Assembly: GCA_965249455.1 (NCBI GenBank)
Contig: OZ252236.1
Coordinates: 4,898,001 to 4,962,000, forward strand
Reading direction: 5' to 3'
DNA length: 64,000 bases
From: Jiulongibacter sp024742395
GTDB lineage: Bacteria; Bacteroidota; Bacteroidia; Cytophagales; Spirosomataceae
The translations under genes were made by a program, and so were the position numbers. Positions 1 through 8,163 of this stretch are shown here, piece after piece. The notes under the pieces are model-generated. The model saw only the letters and a list, made by a program, of their open reading frames with translations. It had not been told where the DNA came from and made no database searches. Positions within the stretch are counted from its first letter, which is position 1, and each line of letters begins with the position of its first letter.

Positions 1-2
1 TG

Positions 3-263
3 AATTTTTCCATGCTTGCTTATGGTGGTTTTCTTTACAGATTTGATTTAATCTGCCAGGATGACCTTTCACTGACCAACACCGTGAGTAACGAATTAGC
101 GGTAGAGTATCACGGAAAGAGGATTTTGAGTAATCAATACATTGACAACAGCAATTATGCTGCTAGCTATTTTGCTGAGCAGTATATTCAATTGAATCCC
201 GGATTTCAAAGTAAGTATGGGAATAGTATTAAAGTAGAAATCAAAAATTGTCTGGCCGACTAA
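3..263 (+). CDS. Unknown protein, C-terminal part (gene begins left of window)
   Basis: The frame is already open at the first bases (base 3) and runs to a stop at 261-263, so the internal ATG at 12 is probably not the real start. About 87 residues are visible. They are mixed polar and aromatic, with no membrane segment and no motif I recognise. The stop overlaps the stop of the convergent PspC gene by 4 bp. Coding is likely because the frame is uninterrupted up to a tight convergent junction, but no function can be given. Confidence 0.5.
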   Translation, partial: NFSMLAYGGFLYRFDLICQDDLSLTNTVSNELAVEYHGKRILSNQYIDNSNYAASYFAEQYIQLNPGFQSKYGNSIKVEIKNCLAD

Positions 264-481
264 AACTCCCAAACTGTCGGATTCTGATGCCTTCTGAGGT
301 GTTTCTTCACTTCCATCCAAAAAGCTAAAACCAAATAAATCAGAATGGGCGAGCCTAAAGTAAAGAAAGAGGCGTAAATAAAATACAAACGAATGCTGCT
401 CGCGGAGAAATTCAATCTTTCCCCGAGCTTTGTACAAACTCCAAAAAGACGATTTTCAAGTAGGTATTTTACCTTTTTCAT
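260..481 (-). CDS. PspC domain small membrane protein
   Basis: This 73-residue protein has the PspC layout: a basic N-terminal segment with L-F-G-V-C near residues 12-16, then a long hydrophobic stretch (about residues 30-56) and a basic tail. PspC proteins sit in the inner membrane and in enterobacteria take part in the phage-shock envelope stress response. In Bacteroidota, stand-alone PspC proteins are common and their role is not defined. A promoter-like TTTG-N20-TACTTTCG lies upstream on the minus strand (517-548). The ATG at 481 gives the usual family length. Confidence 0.8.
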   Translation of the reverse strand: MKKVKYLLENRLFGVCTKLGERLNFSASSIRLYFIYASFFTLGSPILIYLVLAFWMEVKKHLRRHQNPTVWEF

Positions 482-516
482 GGTGATTTTGTTCGCTGAT
501 GTTTTTTTCAGACTTA

Positions 517-548
517 CGAAAGTAGGCTATTCTACCAAACTTTTCAAA
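517..548 (-). promoter_or_regulatory. Bacteroidota-type promoter of the PspC gene
   Basis: On the minus strand, TTTG (545-548) is followed after 20 bases by TACTTTCG (517-524). This matches the Bacteroidota -33/-7 layout TTTG-N19-21-TAnnTTTG with one mismatch. It lies about 35 bases before the PspC start. Confidence 0.45.
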
Positions 549-567
549 ATTTCATTCTTCATAGATT

Positions 568-590
568 ATGCCAACCTATAGGTTAGGCAT
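568..590. promoter_or_regulatory. Near-perfect 23-bp palindrome, possible operator
   Basis: ATGCC, a perfect 12-bp palindrome AACCTATAGGTT, one unpaired A, then GGCAT. There is no loop, so it suits a dimeric DNA-binding protein better than a terminator. It sits just upstream of the PspC promoter and about 160 bases before the small gene at 748, between two divergent genes. Confidence 0.4.
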
Positions 591-747
591 TAGGTATTTT
601 TACGCTATTCACTTGGTAAATCTACCACCACGCATACCATAATAGACTGATTTACAATGCATTGAAAATGCCATTAAATAATTTTCTTTTGCCATAATAA
701 GGCAATAGGCTAACTTGTAGTTTACATTCATAAAAAACTCTATTTTC

Positions 748-1095
748 ATGGAAATTAAAACAATATTTGATGGCTCCGAAGGAGAATTCATTACAGCTTC
801 ACAAGCAGCTAAACAACAAGAACGCTATCTGGTAAAAGAGAGAGAAAGGGGAAACAATGACCCTGTTAGAGCTCAATTTTTCGGAAAAGAGATTCTAAGC
901 AAAATGCTTGAAACTAAAGGAGCTGTTGGCATCAGAATTTATCATGCCTTAGGTGAAGATGGCGAACCTAATTTGGTTTTAGTACCTACAGATGCCAATG
1001 GCAAAAACCTGGTTCAGGATACCTCTGGCCTTAAGGATATGGCAGACGGAGCAGATCATGGAAGTAATGGCCCTACATGCCCTAAACACTGTTAA
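748..1095 (+). CDS. Small hypothetical protein with C-terminal CPKHC
   Basis: 115 residues, hydrophilic, no signal peptide or membrane segment, ending in C-P-K-H-C. Residues 20-45 are rich in Gln, Lys, Arg and Glu and probably helical. I do not recognise the family. The gene is followed after 9 bases by a GTG-started membrane protein and then by a histidine kinase and response regulator on the same strand, so it is probably the first gene of that signalling operon. The terminal Cys/His cluster could bind metal or be redox-sensitive, but that is a guess. Confidence 0.7.
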   Translation: MEIKTIFDGSEGEFITASQAAKQQERYLVKERERGNNDPVRAQFFGKEILSKMLETKGAVGIRIYHALGEDGEPNLVLVPTDANGKNLVQDTSGLKDMADGADHGSNGPTCPKHC

Positions 1096-1104
1096 TAGTT
1101 CTTT

Positions 1105-1770
1105 GTGTTAGACCACATAATAAGTTATATAGAAAAATACCCACTAAGCTTATTTGAAAGCTCCTGTGTACTTCTGCCTCTTTTGGTAGGCCTTTTGAGA
1201 TGGAATAATCTATACGTTTTCCTGAAAATAATATGGATTAACTGTCTCATGCTCATTATCTTGGATATCCCAATGTGGTATTTGGCACTCCATAAGCAGA
1301 ATAATTATTTGTGGGCTAATATTCAGGAGATTCTATCCGCTTTTCTATGGATACTCTCCTTTCTATGGCTTAAAGAAAAGATTCCGAGATGGCTTATCTG
1401 GAGCTCACTTCTTATTGTGCTTTTTACGAGCATTTTAGACTTCAGGTTTATGCATTACGCCTCATGGATTCGGGTGGTCAATCGGTTTCTTTTCATTGTA
1501 CTCTCATTCATCTTCTTTACCCGTCTGCTGGATGACTTAAAGGTTAAAAATATTCTTAATTACCCTCCATTTTGGTTAATTTCAGGGTTAATGATAATGG
1601 CTTGTGGTACCACACTTATTTTTGTCTTTACGGAGGTCACCATCTCTTACGAAGATGCACAAGATGAGATTTACATGTTTTTCAGTGATATTAACGACAT
1701 ACTCAAAATTATCCTGATGTTTTTTATTTCAGTCGGGTTCTGGGTTTCAAAATATAGCTATCATGAATGA
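1105..1770 (+). CDS. Multi-pass membrane protein, putative sensor partner of the adjacent kinase
   Basis: 221 residues starting at GTG (no ATG fits), with about six or seven hydrophobic segments spread over the whole length and short loops. This is the layout of 7TM-type sensor modules. It overlaps the histidine kinase gene by 8 bp, so translation is probably coupled. The kinase itself has only one N-terminal membrane segment and no input domain, so this protein may supply the sensing part (inference). No family-specific motif was recognised. Confidence 0.75.
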   Translation: MLDHIISYIEKYPLSLFESSCVLLPLLVGLLRWNNLYVFLKIIWINCLMLIILDIPMWYLALHKQNNYLWANIQEILSAFLWILSFLWLKEKIPRWLIWSSLLIVLFTSILDFRFMHYASWIRVVNRFLFIVLSFIFFTRLLDDLKVKNILNYPPFWLISGLMIMACGTTLIFVFTEVTISYEDAQDEIYMFFSDINDILKIILMFFISVGFWVSKYSYHE

Positions 1771-2566
1771 AATACCTATTTATACGATTCTGCTCGGAAT
1801 GGGTACTCTTATTCTGATGGCTATTGCATTAATATCCTTTATAGTTTATTACCAAAGGAAACAATTTAATCTTCAGCTAAAACAACAAACAGAGATTCAG
1901 AATATTGAATCTGAAAATCAAAAAAAGCTACTCAAAAACTCTTTGGAAGTACAGGAAGCCGAGCGAAGACATATTTCAAAAGATCTTCATGACGAAATAG
2001 GCGGACTTTTATCAGCAACCAAACTTAGCATCAAAACATTTTCAAGAGAGTTGAAAGACAATGAGGAATTGTATAAGAAAGTACAAAATACGACCTCATT
2101 AGTTACAGAAGCACTGGCACAGGTTAGGAGCTTATCTAAAGACTTAACTCCCAGGACTCTGGAGAATTTTGGCTTAGTAGATAGCTTATTTGAGTTTGCT
2201 GATAAAATGGAGCCTACGTCTAAAACGCATTTTGAAGTTTCAATTAACGGGTTGGAGTCAAAAGAAAGGATTAACAAAGATTTAGAGCTGGCTGTCTACA
2301 GAATTGTTCAGGAATTAACGAACAACAGCTTAAAACATGCCAATGCTGATAACATTGAAATTAAGCTGAACAAAGGTACTGAATTTCTCTATCTCTCTTA
2401 TTCAGATAATGGGGTGGGGTTTGAATATGAAAAAACTAAGAATGATATTAAATCTGGACTAGGCTTAGACAATATCATTTCAAGAGTGAATGTCATGAAC
2501 GGAGTTTGTAATTTTACTTCTGCACCTAACAAAGGCACTCAGGTAGAAATTAGAATACCCGTTTAA
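1763..2566 (+). CDS. Sensor histidine kinase, HisKA_3/NarL-partner type
   Basis: 267 residues. One membrane segment (about 7-29) is followed by a coiled linker, then the HisKA_3 dimerisation helix with the phospho-acceptor His76 in D-L-H-D-E-I-G-G. The HATPase domain has its N-box at E184-L-T-N-N-S and a G-box near D-N-G-V-G-F and G-L-G-L. Kinases of this class phosphorylate LuxR-type response regulators, and one follows 12 bases downstream. There is no periplasmic sensor domain. The overlap with the upstream membrane protein suggests they act as one receptor. Confidence 0.93.
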   Translation: MNEIPIYTILLGMGTLILMAIALISFIVYYQRKQFNLQLKQQTEIQNIESENQKKLLKNSLEVQEAERRHISKDLHDEIGGLLSATKLSIKTFSRELKDNEELYKKVQNTTSLVTEALAQVRSLSKDLTPRTLENFGLVDSLFEFADKMEPTSKTHFEVSINGLESKERINKDLELAVYRIVQELTNNSLKHANADNIEIKLNKGTEFLYLSYSDNGVGFEYEKTKNDIKSGLGLDNIISRVNVMNGVCNFTSAPNKGTQVEIRIPV

Positions 2567-2578
2567 ATTTTTATTGCT

Positions 2579-3241
2579 ATGAAAAATATAAGACTTGCTG
2601 TAGTAGATGACCACAACCTTTTCAGAGTTGGATTAATTCAAATACTCAATCAGTTTGATGGCATGGAAGTGATTCTTGAAGCTACAAATGGAATTGAATT
2701 TCTTGACAAACTTTCGGAAACAGAAATTGATGTGGTTTTACTGGATGTAGATATGCCTGAATTAAACGGAATTCAGGTAACCGAAAAATTAAGAGAAAAA
2801 GGGCGTCAAGAACCCAAAATCATAATTTTATCTATGCATGATGAAGATCAATTTATCTTACACTTGCTTGAAAATGGTGCCAATGGATACCTTTTAAAAG
2901 ATGCCGATCCTGAAGAATTAGAAGAAGCCATCAATAAAGTGATGCAAAAAGGACTTTACTTTACTGACTTTGTAAGTCGGGTAATGCTTAATAAGGCAAC
3001 AATAAAGACCAGGCAAAGATCTGGTAAGTTTTTTAATTACAAAACAGACCTTTCGGAGCGTGAACTGGAAGTTCTGACTCTTATTTGTGAGGGACTAACC
3101 ACAGCAGAAATTGCCGATAAGGTTTGTCTTAGTCCGCGTACAGTAGATGGTCACAGAATGCGAATCATGGAAAAATTAGGCGTTCACAATACGGCCAGCC
3201 TTGTGGCATTTGCCATAAAAAATGATTTAATCTCCATTTGA
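2579..3241 (+). CDS. Response regulator, NarL/FixJ (LuxR-type) family
   Basis: 220 residues. The receiver domain (about 4-120) has the acidic pair D-D near residues 10-11, phospho-acceptor Asp56 in L-L-D-V-D-M-P and the conserved Lys near 105 (Y-L-L-K-D-A). A GerE/LuxR helix-turn-helix follows (about 150-215), with L-S-E-R-E-L-E-V-L and the recognition helix around S-P-R-T-V-D-G-H. It is the cognate DNA-binding partner of the preceding kinase. The 3' end overlaps the convergent RidA gene by 15 bp. Target genes are unknown. Confidence 0.95.
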   Translation: MKNIRLAVVDDHNLFRVGLIQILNQFDGMEVILEATNGIEFLDKLSETEIDVVLLDVDMPELNGIQVTEKLREKGRQEPKIIILSMHDEDQFILHLLENGANGYLLKDADPEELEEAINKVMQKGLYFTDFVSRVMLNKATIKTRQRSGKFFNYKTDLSERELEVLTLICEGLTTAEIADKVCLSPRTVDGHRMRIMEKLGVHNTASLVAFAIKNDLISI

Positions 3242-3619
3242 AAGGATAGCTGTAGCCTCTATCTCAACCAGGTAAGCTTCTTCAATCATTGCACTCACCT
3301 CTAGCATAGAAGTACATGGCTTAATTTCCTCAAAAAACTCGGCATGTGCTTTTCCTATACTTTCCCATTGCTTTATATCTTTTACAAACATTCTGGTACG
3401 AACTACGTCTTCAATTGAGGCCCCCATTTGTTCCAGAGCATTTTGTATTCTCATTAGGATAAATCTGGTTTGAAGATAGGCATCTCCTTCGCCTACTATT
3501 TCTCCACTATTGGTCACGGCCACCGTCCCGCTTATCTCAATAATATTCCCTACCCTAACGGCACGTGAATAACCTACAATATCCTCCCATTTACTACCCG
3601 AAAACAACTTTTTACGCAT
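3227..3619 (-). CDS. RidA/YjgF/YER057c-family protein
   Basis: 130 residues, the usual size for the family. RidA proteins are trimeric and hydrolyse reactive enamine/imine intermediates made by PLP enzymes. The substrate-binding Arg (V-R-T-R-M-F-V, near residue 85) and the C-terminal Glu (V-E-I-E-A) are present. It matches the Rid subgroup with S-R-A-V-R-V-G-N near the start. It lies 10 bases after the chromate transporter gene on the same strand and may be co-transcribed, without an obvious functional link. Confidence 0.88.
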   Translation of the reverse strand: MRKKLFSGSKWEDIVGYSRAVRVGNIIEISGTVAVTNSGEIVGEGDAYLQTRFILMRIQNALEQMGASIEDVVRTRMFVKDIKQWESIGKAHAEFFEEIKPCTSMLEVSAMIEEAYLVEIEATAILSNGD

Positions 3620-3629
3620 TGTAATTTAT

Positions 3630-4841
3630 TTAATGGTTAAATATAATTCCTAACAGTAATCCAAAAATAATGACCAAATATGAAGGAACCTTGGTTGCAA
3701 TTAAGACAATAAAAGTTAAAAAAACCGTCCAAACCGAGAGCATAGAATCTGACATGGGCTCAAAAAGCGAAATTCCGGCGGCAATAGTCAGTCCGGTACT
3801 TGAAGCATTGATCCCTTCTAAAGAAGCCCGGACTACCCTGTATTGCTTAAGCTCATCCCAGAATTTTACCACAAAAAATATCATTAAGATACCGGGCAGA
3901 AAAATTCCCAGAGCCGCAATACCTGCCCCCAGAAACTGGCCGCTTACTCCCCAGTCTTTCATTGAAAGAGACCCTACAAACGAGGCCACTGAAAAGGTAG
4001 GACCCGGCACAAGTTCGCTTAAAGCTATTCCTGAAAGAAAATTATCTGCCGATAAATAATGCTTAAATTCTACAAACTCATTGTAAAGTAAGGGTTTCAT
4101 AATATGACCACCCCCAAAAGCCAGGCTACCGTTACGATAAAAGTTTTCGAAAAGTCTTACCGGAAAACTCTGAGTGATAGAGCCAATGGCTATTGCCCCA
4201 ATAAATATACCTGCCCAAAGCAGAAAATTCCCCCAACTAACCACAAAAGGGTGCTTTTCCAATTTCTCCTGCTTATCATATTTAAAAGAGGATATTATGC
4301 CCCCTAAAAGTATCACCACTGGTGTTATGTATGGCGATCTGTAAAGAAAGGCCAGGCCTGCACCGGCCACCATAAGTACCCAGCTCGTTTTAGAGTGTAT
4401 TACTTTACGCCCTATCACATAAGCTGCATAGAAGATAAATGAAATCCCCATGGGCTTAATATATCTGGTGATTTTCAACAAATACTCGCTATCAATATAC
4501 GTCACACCTAAAGCCGCCAGAGCCATAATTAATGTGGCAGGCAAAATCCAAATCAACAGGGTAATATAAGCCAAAAAAGGCCCTCCAAGTTTAAACCCGA
4601 TAGCTGTAAGCGTCTGTGTAGAGGTAGGACCCGGTAATATCTGACATAAGGCCTGAAGCTCCATAAGCTCAGCCTCTGTTAAGTATTTGTGATTGTGCAC
4701 AAACCGCTTTATGAACATAGTTAAATGCACATTAGGCCCACCAAAGCCCGTGATGGCAATAGCCAAAACATCCTTTAGAAAAATAAGATATCGTATTTTA
4801 CGTGTCTTTTTCAATTTCAATGGCCCCGGAATCTGGCACAA
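3630..4841 (-). CDS. chrA: Chromate transporter, ChrA family (two-domain form)
   Basis: 403 residues with two homologous CHR halves. Each has the G-F-G-G or A-F-G-G-G signature and a P-G-P motif (L-P-G-P-T-S near residue 70, V-P-G-P-T-F near 285), and there are about ten membrane helices. The family exports chromate across the inner membrane, but many members are uncharacterised and may move other anions. The start is uncertain: the first codon is TTG at 4841, and the next in-frame ATG (residue 42) would cut into the first CHR motif. A terminator of the upstream gene ends 7 bases before this TTG. Confidence 0.88.
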   Translation of the reverse strand: MCQIPGPLKLKKTRKIRYLIFLKDVLAIAITGFGGPNVHLTMFIKRFVHNHKYLTEAELMELQALCQILPGPTSTQTLTAIGFKLGGPFLAYITLLIWILPATLIMALAALGVTYIDSEYLLKITRYIKPMGISFIFYAAYVIGRKVIHSKTSWVLMVAGAGLAFLYRSPYITPVVILLGGIISSFKYDKQEKLEKHPFVVSWGNFLLWAGIFIGAIAIGSITQSFPVRLFENFYRNGSLAFGGGHIMKPLLYNEFVEFKHYLSADNFLSGIALSELVPGPTFSVASFVGSLSMKDWGVSGQFLGAGIAALGIFLPGILMIFFVVKFWDELKQYRVVRASLEGINASSTGLTIAAGISLFEPMSDSMLSVWTVFLTFIVLIATKVPSYLVIIFGLLLGIIFNH

Positions 4842-4847
4842 TCTAAT

Positions 4848-4875
4848 AAAAAAAAGAGTCGACCTAAAGGCCGAC
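4848..4875 (-). terminator. Rho-independent terminator of the YceI gene
   Basis: On the minus strand an 8-bp stem (4868-4875 with 4858-4865, one G-T pair) with a 2-base loop is followed by CTCTTTTTTTT. It is 30 bases after the YceI stop. Confidence 0.8.
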
Positions 4876-4904
4876 CCTGTTTACAATTCAATAATTTCTA
4901 CAAC

Positions 4905-5459
4905 TTACTTGGTTTGTACTACCTTAAGAGTAACATCTGACCACGTTTTTCCCATATGTAGCTCTTTACAAGCCTCATGTATTCCTTCTAAAGCTGCATT
5001 TCCACTAAAATCAGAAATAATATCAATAGTACCTGAAACCTCCGTAGTACTGTCTGTTTCTGTCAGAGCAAAATCAAATGTTTTTTCTACACCATTCATT
5101 TTTAGCGTAACAGGAATCACTCCATTTGCGGCAGTACCATATGATCCGGTAATTAGAGAATCACTTAAATTACCAAAAAAGAAGTTCTTAATCTTAGCAT
5201 CTCTATCAGGCACTCCAGAATTTACAGAGTATGTATTAATAGTGAACGAATTACCGTTTAATGTTATGTCATCAAAAGTACCAGGAACTCCTACTTTCTC
5301 AGGAGTTTTAAAGGCGGTCCAGGTTAAAGTGGTATTTGCAGTATCAAAGCTATAGGCCACTGCTTCGTCTACTTCAGTAGTTTCTGTACTTTCTTCAGAC
5401 GAAGAGTTACAAGCTGTAAAAAGCGAAGCCGCCAAAAGTGCAATAAGAAATCTTTTCAT
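4905..5459 (-). CDS. YceI-family lipoprotein
   Basis: 184 residues with a lipoprotein signal (lipobox near S-L-F-T-A-C, Cys17) and an acidic Ser/Glu/Thr linker. The YceI-like beta-barrel domain follows (about 35-180), with the T-L-T-W-T-A-F-K-T opening. YceI domains bind lipidic or isoprenoid-like molecules in the periplasm or envelope. The physiological ligand here is unknown. The oxygenase gene 13 bases upstream runs the same way, so the two may form an operon that ends at the terminator at 4848-4875. Confidence 0.9.
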   Translation of the reverse strand: MKRFLIALLAASLFTACNSSSEESTETTEVDEAVAYSFDTANTTLTWTAFKTPEKVGVPGTFDDITLNGNSFTINTYSVNSGVPDRDAKIKNFFFGNLSDSLITGSYGTAANGVIPVTLKMNGVEKTFDFALTETDSTTEVSGTIDIISDFSGNAALEGIHEACKELHMGKTWSDVTLKVVQTK

Positions 5460-5472
5460 TTTTGTTTATTGT

Positions 5473-6432
5473 TTATTTTTTCAATCCTAGTTCTCTAAGT
5501 CTTTCATCCAAAAATTCTCCCGCTGTCATATCAACATATTTTTTCGGATTCTCTGCTGTTACGCAAGACTCCAGGCAAGTTAAGTCCATTTCAGCTCTGG
5601 GGTGCATAAAAAATGGAATACTAAATCTGGAAGTCTTCATTTTCTCTACCGGCGGGTTTATCACTCTGTGTATTGTTGATTTCAATTTGTGATTTGTTAG
5701 CCTGTCTAGCATATCTCCAACATTAATCACTATTTGATCAGGCAGTGCCGTCACCGAGATCCATTCTCCATCGGTTCTTAATACTTGCAGACCATCTGCC
5801 GAGGCCCCCATTAACAAAGTAATAAGATTAATATCTCCATGTGCAGCGGCTCTTACTGCACCCTCTTCCAGAAGTTCAGGGTTTTCTATCGGGAAATAAT
5901 GCAAAGCTCTCAAAATGCTGTCGCCCTGATATACCTTATCCTCAAAATAATTTTCCGGAAGTTCTAAATACAATGCTATTGCCTGAAGCAAAGTACGACC
6001 AGTATTTTCAAAAATCTTAAAGGTTTCGGTAGTATAGGTCTCAAACTCAGGAACCTCTTCAGGAAAGATATTTTCAGGCATTCCTTCACGAGGATTTAAT
6101 TGTCCTACATGATAGAACTCTTTAAGATCAGGCTTTTTATAACCCTTGGCCGTTTCTTTGTTTTTCCCAATGTAACCTCTTTGACCGGCTAATTCAGGGA
6201 ATTCATATTTCTGCTTCAATTCATCTTCCTGATAGAAGAACTTTTGCACTGCAGCATAAAGCTTATCTCTTAAATCATCAGAAAGCCCATGATTTTTTAC
6301 AGCTACGAAGCCAATATTAGTGAAGGCTGCACCTAACTCCGCCACAAATTTGGCCTTTCTATTGGTATCGCTAGAGGTAAAATCGGCCAGATCTACCGAA
6401 GGAATTTTATCAAGAAGTGTTTGTTGACTCAT
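5473..6432 (-). CDS. 2OG-Fe(II) oxygenase, isopenicillin-N-synthase-like
   Basis: 319 residues. The N-terminal DIOX_N region (about 10-110) has the N-H-G-L motif typical of the family. The double-stranded beta-helix core carries the iron ligands His198-x-Asp200 (A-H-G-D) and His255 (T-I-H-R-V), with Arg269-x-Ser271 as the 2-oxoglutarate binding pair. Such enzymes hydroxylate or desaturate small molecules using oxygen and 2-oxoglutarate. The substrate cannot be read from the sequence. The gene is followed by YceI. Confidence 0.92.
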   Translation of the reverse strand: MSQQTLLDKIPSVDLADFTSSDTNRKAKFVAELGAAFTNIGFVAVKNHGLSDDLRDKLYAAVQKFFYQEDELKQKYEFPELAGQRGYIGKNKETAKGYKKPDLKEFYHVGQLNPREGMPENIFPEEVPEFETYTTETFKIFENTGRTLLQAIALYLELPENYFEDKVYQGDSILRALHYFPIENPELLEEGAVRAAAHGDINLITLLMGASADGLQVLRTDGEWISVTALPDQIVINVGDMLDRLTNHKLKSTIHRVINPPVEKMKTSRFSIPFFMHPRAEMDLTCLESCVTAENPKKYVDMTAGEFLDERLRELGLKK

Positions 6433-6486
6433 CTGTGTATTTTTTTGACCCTATAAAATAAAGGATTAAAGATTTTTAAAACAATT

Positions 6487-7131
6487 TTATGCCCTAACCT
6501 TGCTTAAGAACTCCTTCAGCTTCATTTCATCCAGTCTACCTTCAGTTCTAAGGCCCGAGCATACATCTAAACCATATGGATTCACCTGAGTTCTTGCTTT
6601 CTCTATATTTTCTTTTCTTAAACCACCTGCAAGAAATACCGGTATATCCAGCTGTTTCACAATTTCTGCACTTATTTCCCAATTGTGCGTGCGACCTGTA
6701 CCTCCTAAAGTTTTCGTCTCTGCATTGGGATTGCCGGAATCCAGTAAAACAATATCTACTTGTTGGGCCAGATCTAGGGCTTCTTTTATGCAAGACTCAT
6801 CTAAAACATGAAGCACCTGTATTATCTGAGCACCGCCTATCGCGTATCGTAAGTCTTGATATGATCCTTTGAGAAGCTTGTCTACAATCTGCACACAGCT
6901 GGTACATGCCACCATATGCATACTGGCAATATCCGATACATGCTGTTCAGAGGTTAGTAAGACGGTTTCTACTTTTCCTCTAACATGCTCGGCAATAGTC
7001 GCAATTTCCTCTAAGCTTATCACGCCTGGTCCGCTTGGCATAGGCCCTACTAACCCAAGGTAATCAGCTCCTGCCTCTATGGCCATTTCCGCCTCTTCTA
7101 CTGAAGAAATACAGCATACCTTAACTTTCAT
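6487..7131 (-). CDS. Phosphoribosylanthranilate isomerase-like protein (TrpF family)
   Basis: 214 residues with the TIM-barrel pattern of TrpF: V-K-V-C-C near the start (Cys at the catalytic base position), L-L-D-S with the catalytic-type Asp near residue 130, G-G-T-G-R-T-H-N-W, P-V-F-L-A-G-G-L and G-L-D-V-C-S-G at the phosphate-binding loops. Canonical TrpF has K-x-C-G, while here it is K-V-C-C. The gene overlaps recR by 11 bp and no other trp gene is near, so a divergent paralogue with another isomerase role is possible. TrpF activity is the default reading. Confidence 0.75.
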   Translation of the reverse strand: MKVKVCCISSVEEAEMAIEAGADYLGLVGPMPSGPGVISLEEIATIAEHVRGKVETVLLTSEQHVSDIASMHMVACTSCVQIVDKLLKGSYQDLRYAIGGAQIIQVLHVLDESCIKEALDLAQQVDIVLLDSGNPNAETKTLGGTGRTHNWEISAEIVKQLDIPVFLAGGLRKENIEKARTQVNPYGLDVCSGLRTEGRLDEMKLKEFLSKVRA

Positions 7132-7741
7132 TCCTTTTGGCCGTTATGGTTCTACTCATTATACTTCTACCTAATGTAATTTCATCAGTGTATTCTAAAT
7201 CGCCACCTATCGGAATGCCTCTGGCAATTGTACTAATGGTTAAATCGAATTCTGCCAACTTTTTCTGAATATAAAAGGCCGTGGTATCTCCTTCCATGGT
7301 TGGAGCCAAAGCCAAAATAATTTCTTTGATCTCAGAACTCTCTGCCACCCTTTTAACCAAGGTCTCTATGTTTAAGTCTGTAGGCCCTATCCCCGCAATG
7401 GGTGATATAACGCCACCAAGAATATGATATTGGCCTTGATATTGAGCCGTGTTTTCAATGGCGAGCACATCACGAGTGTCTTGTACTACACATAATACCT
7501 CCTGATCGCGGTTTAATGAAGAGCATATTTTGCAAAGTTCACTATCCGAAATATTATGGCATTGCTTACAATAAGTAGTTTTAGTCCTAAGATCTACTAA
7601 AGATTTTGAAAGAACCTCTGTTTGTGAAACGTCAGCTTTTAACAAATGAAGAGCTAGTCTCAATGCCGATTTCTTACCAATACCCGGTAATTTCGAAATC
7701 TCATTGACAGCGTCTTCTATTAATTTGGAAGGGTAATTCAA
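7121..7741 (-). CDS. recR: Recombination protein RecR
   Basis: 206 residues, normal length. It has an N-terminal helix-hairpin-helix (L-P-G-I-G-K-K-S-A), a C4 zinc finger (C-K-Q-C ... C-K-I-C, about 57-72) and a Toprim domain with V-V-Q-D-T-R-D and later E-G-D-T-T. RecR works with RecO and RecF to load RecA on gapped DNA. It lies between clpS and the TrpF-like gene on the minus strand and the three may be one operon. Confidence 0.97.
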   Translation of the reverse strand: MNYPSKLIEDAVNEISKLPGIGKKSALRLALHLLKADVSQTEVLSKSLVDLRTKTTYCKQCHNISDSELCKICSSLNRDQEVLCVVQDTRDVLAIENTAQYQGQYHILGGVISPIAGIGPTDLNIETLVKRVAESSEIKEIILALAPTMEGDTTAFYIQKKLAEFDLTISTIARGIPIGGDLEYTDEITLGRSIMSRTITAKRNES

Positions 7742-7784
7742 TTCTTTTTTCTTTAAGAAATCAGTGAATCTTTTAAAGCGAATC

Positions 7785-8096
7785 CTATTTCATCATTACT
7801 TCGGCCGATATACCTCTGCGGCATATTTCATTTCTTTTAGACGCCAAATCATCGTATTCACCATTTTTTACCCCACACTTACCTTTCAAATGGATGATCC
7901 AGGCACACTGCTCTGCTTGCTCGGGCGTATGATCACAAACATCTACCAGTGTGTCTATAACATGGTCAAAGGTATTTACATCATCATTAAAAAGTACGAG
8001 ACTCCAAATTTTGACATTTTCAATGACCTCATCCAGGTTTTCCAGAATTTCGATTTCCGGTTGTTCCTGTGTTCCCATATTTATAATTGAATTCAT
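7785..8096 (-). CDS. clpS: ATP-dependent Clp protease adaptor ClpS
   Basis: 103 residues. The ClpS core is clear: L-F-N-D-D-V-N-T-F-D-H-V (about 35-46), the T-P-E-Q-A-E-Q segment and the C-terminal A-E-V-M-M-K. ClpS delivers N-degron substrates to ClpA/ClpC. The N-terminal extension contains a second ATG (residue 7), so the start could be 8078. A convergent-free gap of 43 bases separates it from recR, suggesting co-transcription. Confidence 0.93.
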   Translation of the reverse strand: MNSIINMGTQEQPEIEILENLDEVIENVKIWSLVLFNDDVNTFDHVIDTLVDVCDHTPEQAEQCAWIIHLKGKCGVKNGEYDDLASKRNEICRRGISAEVMMK

Positions 8097-8134
8097 TTTG
8101 CAAAATTACCAAAAAAAGCGGTTACCTAAATTGT

Positions 8135-8142
8135 TATCTTTG
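8135..8142 (+). promoter_or_regulatory. -7 promoter box of the symporter gene
   Basis: TATCTTTG fits the Bacteroidota -7 consensus TAnnTTTG and lies 21 bases before the ATG at 8164. A clear -33 box was not seen. Confidence 0.45.
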
Positions 8143-8163
8143 ACGCAAATTTATCAATAGCCT

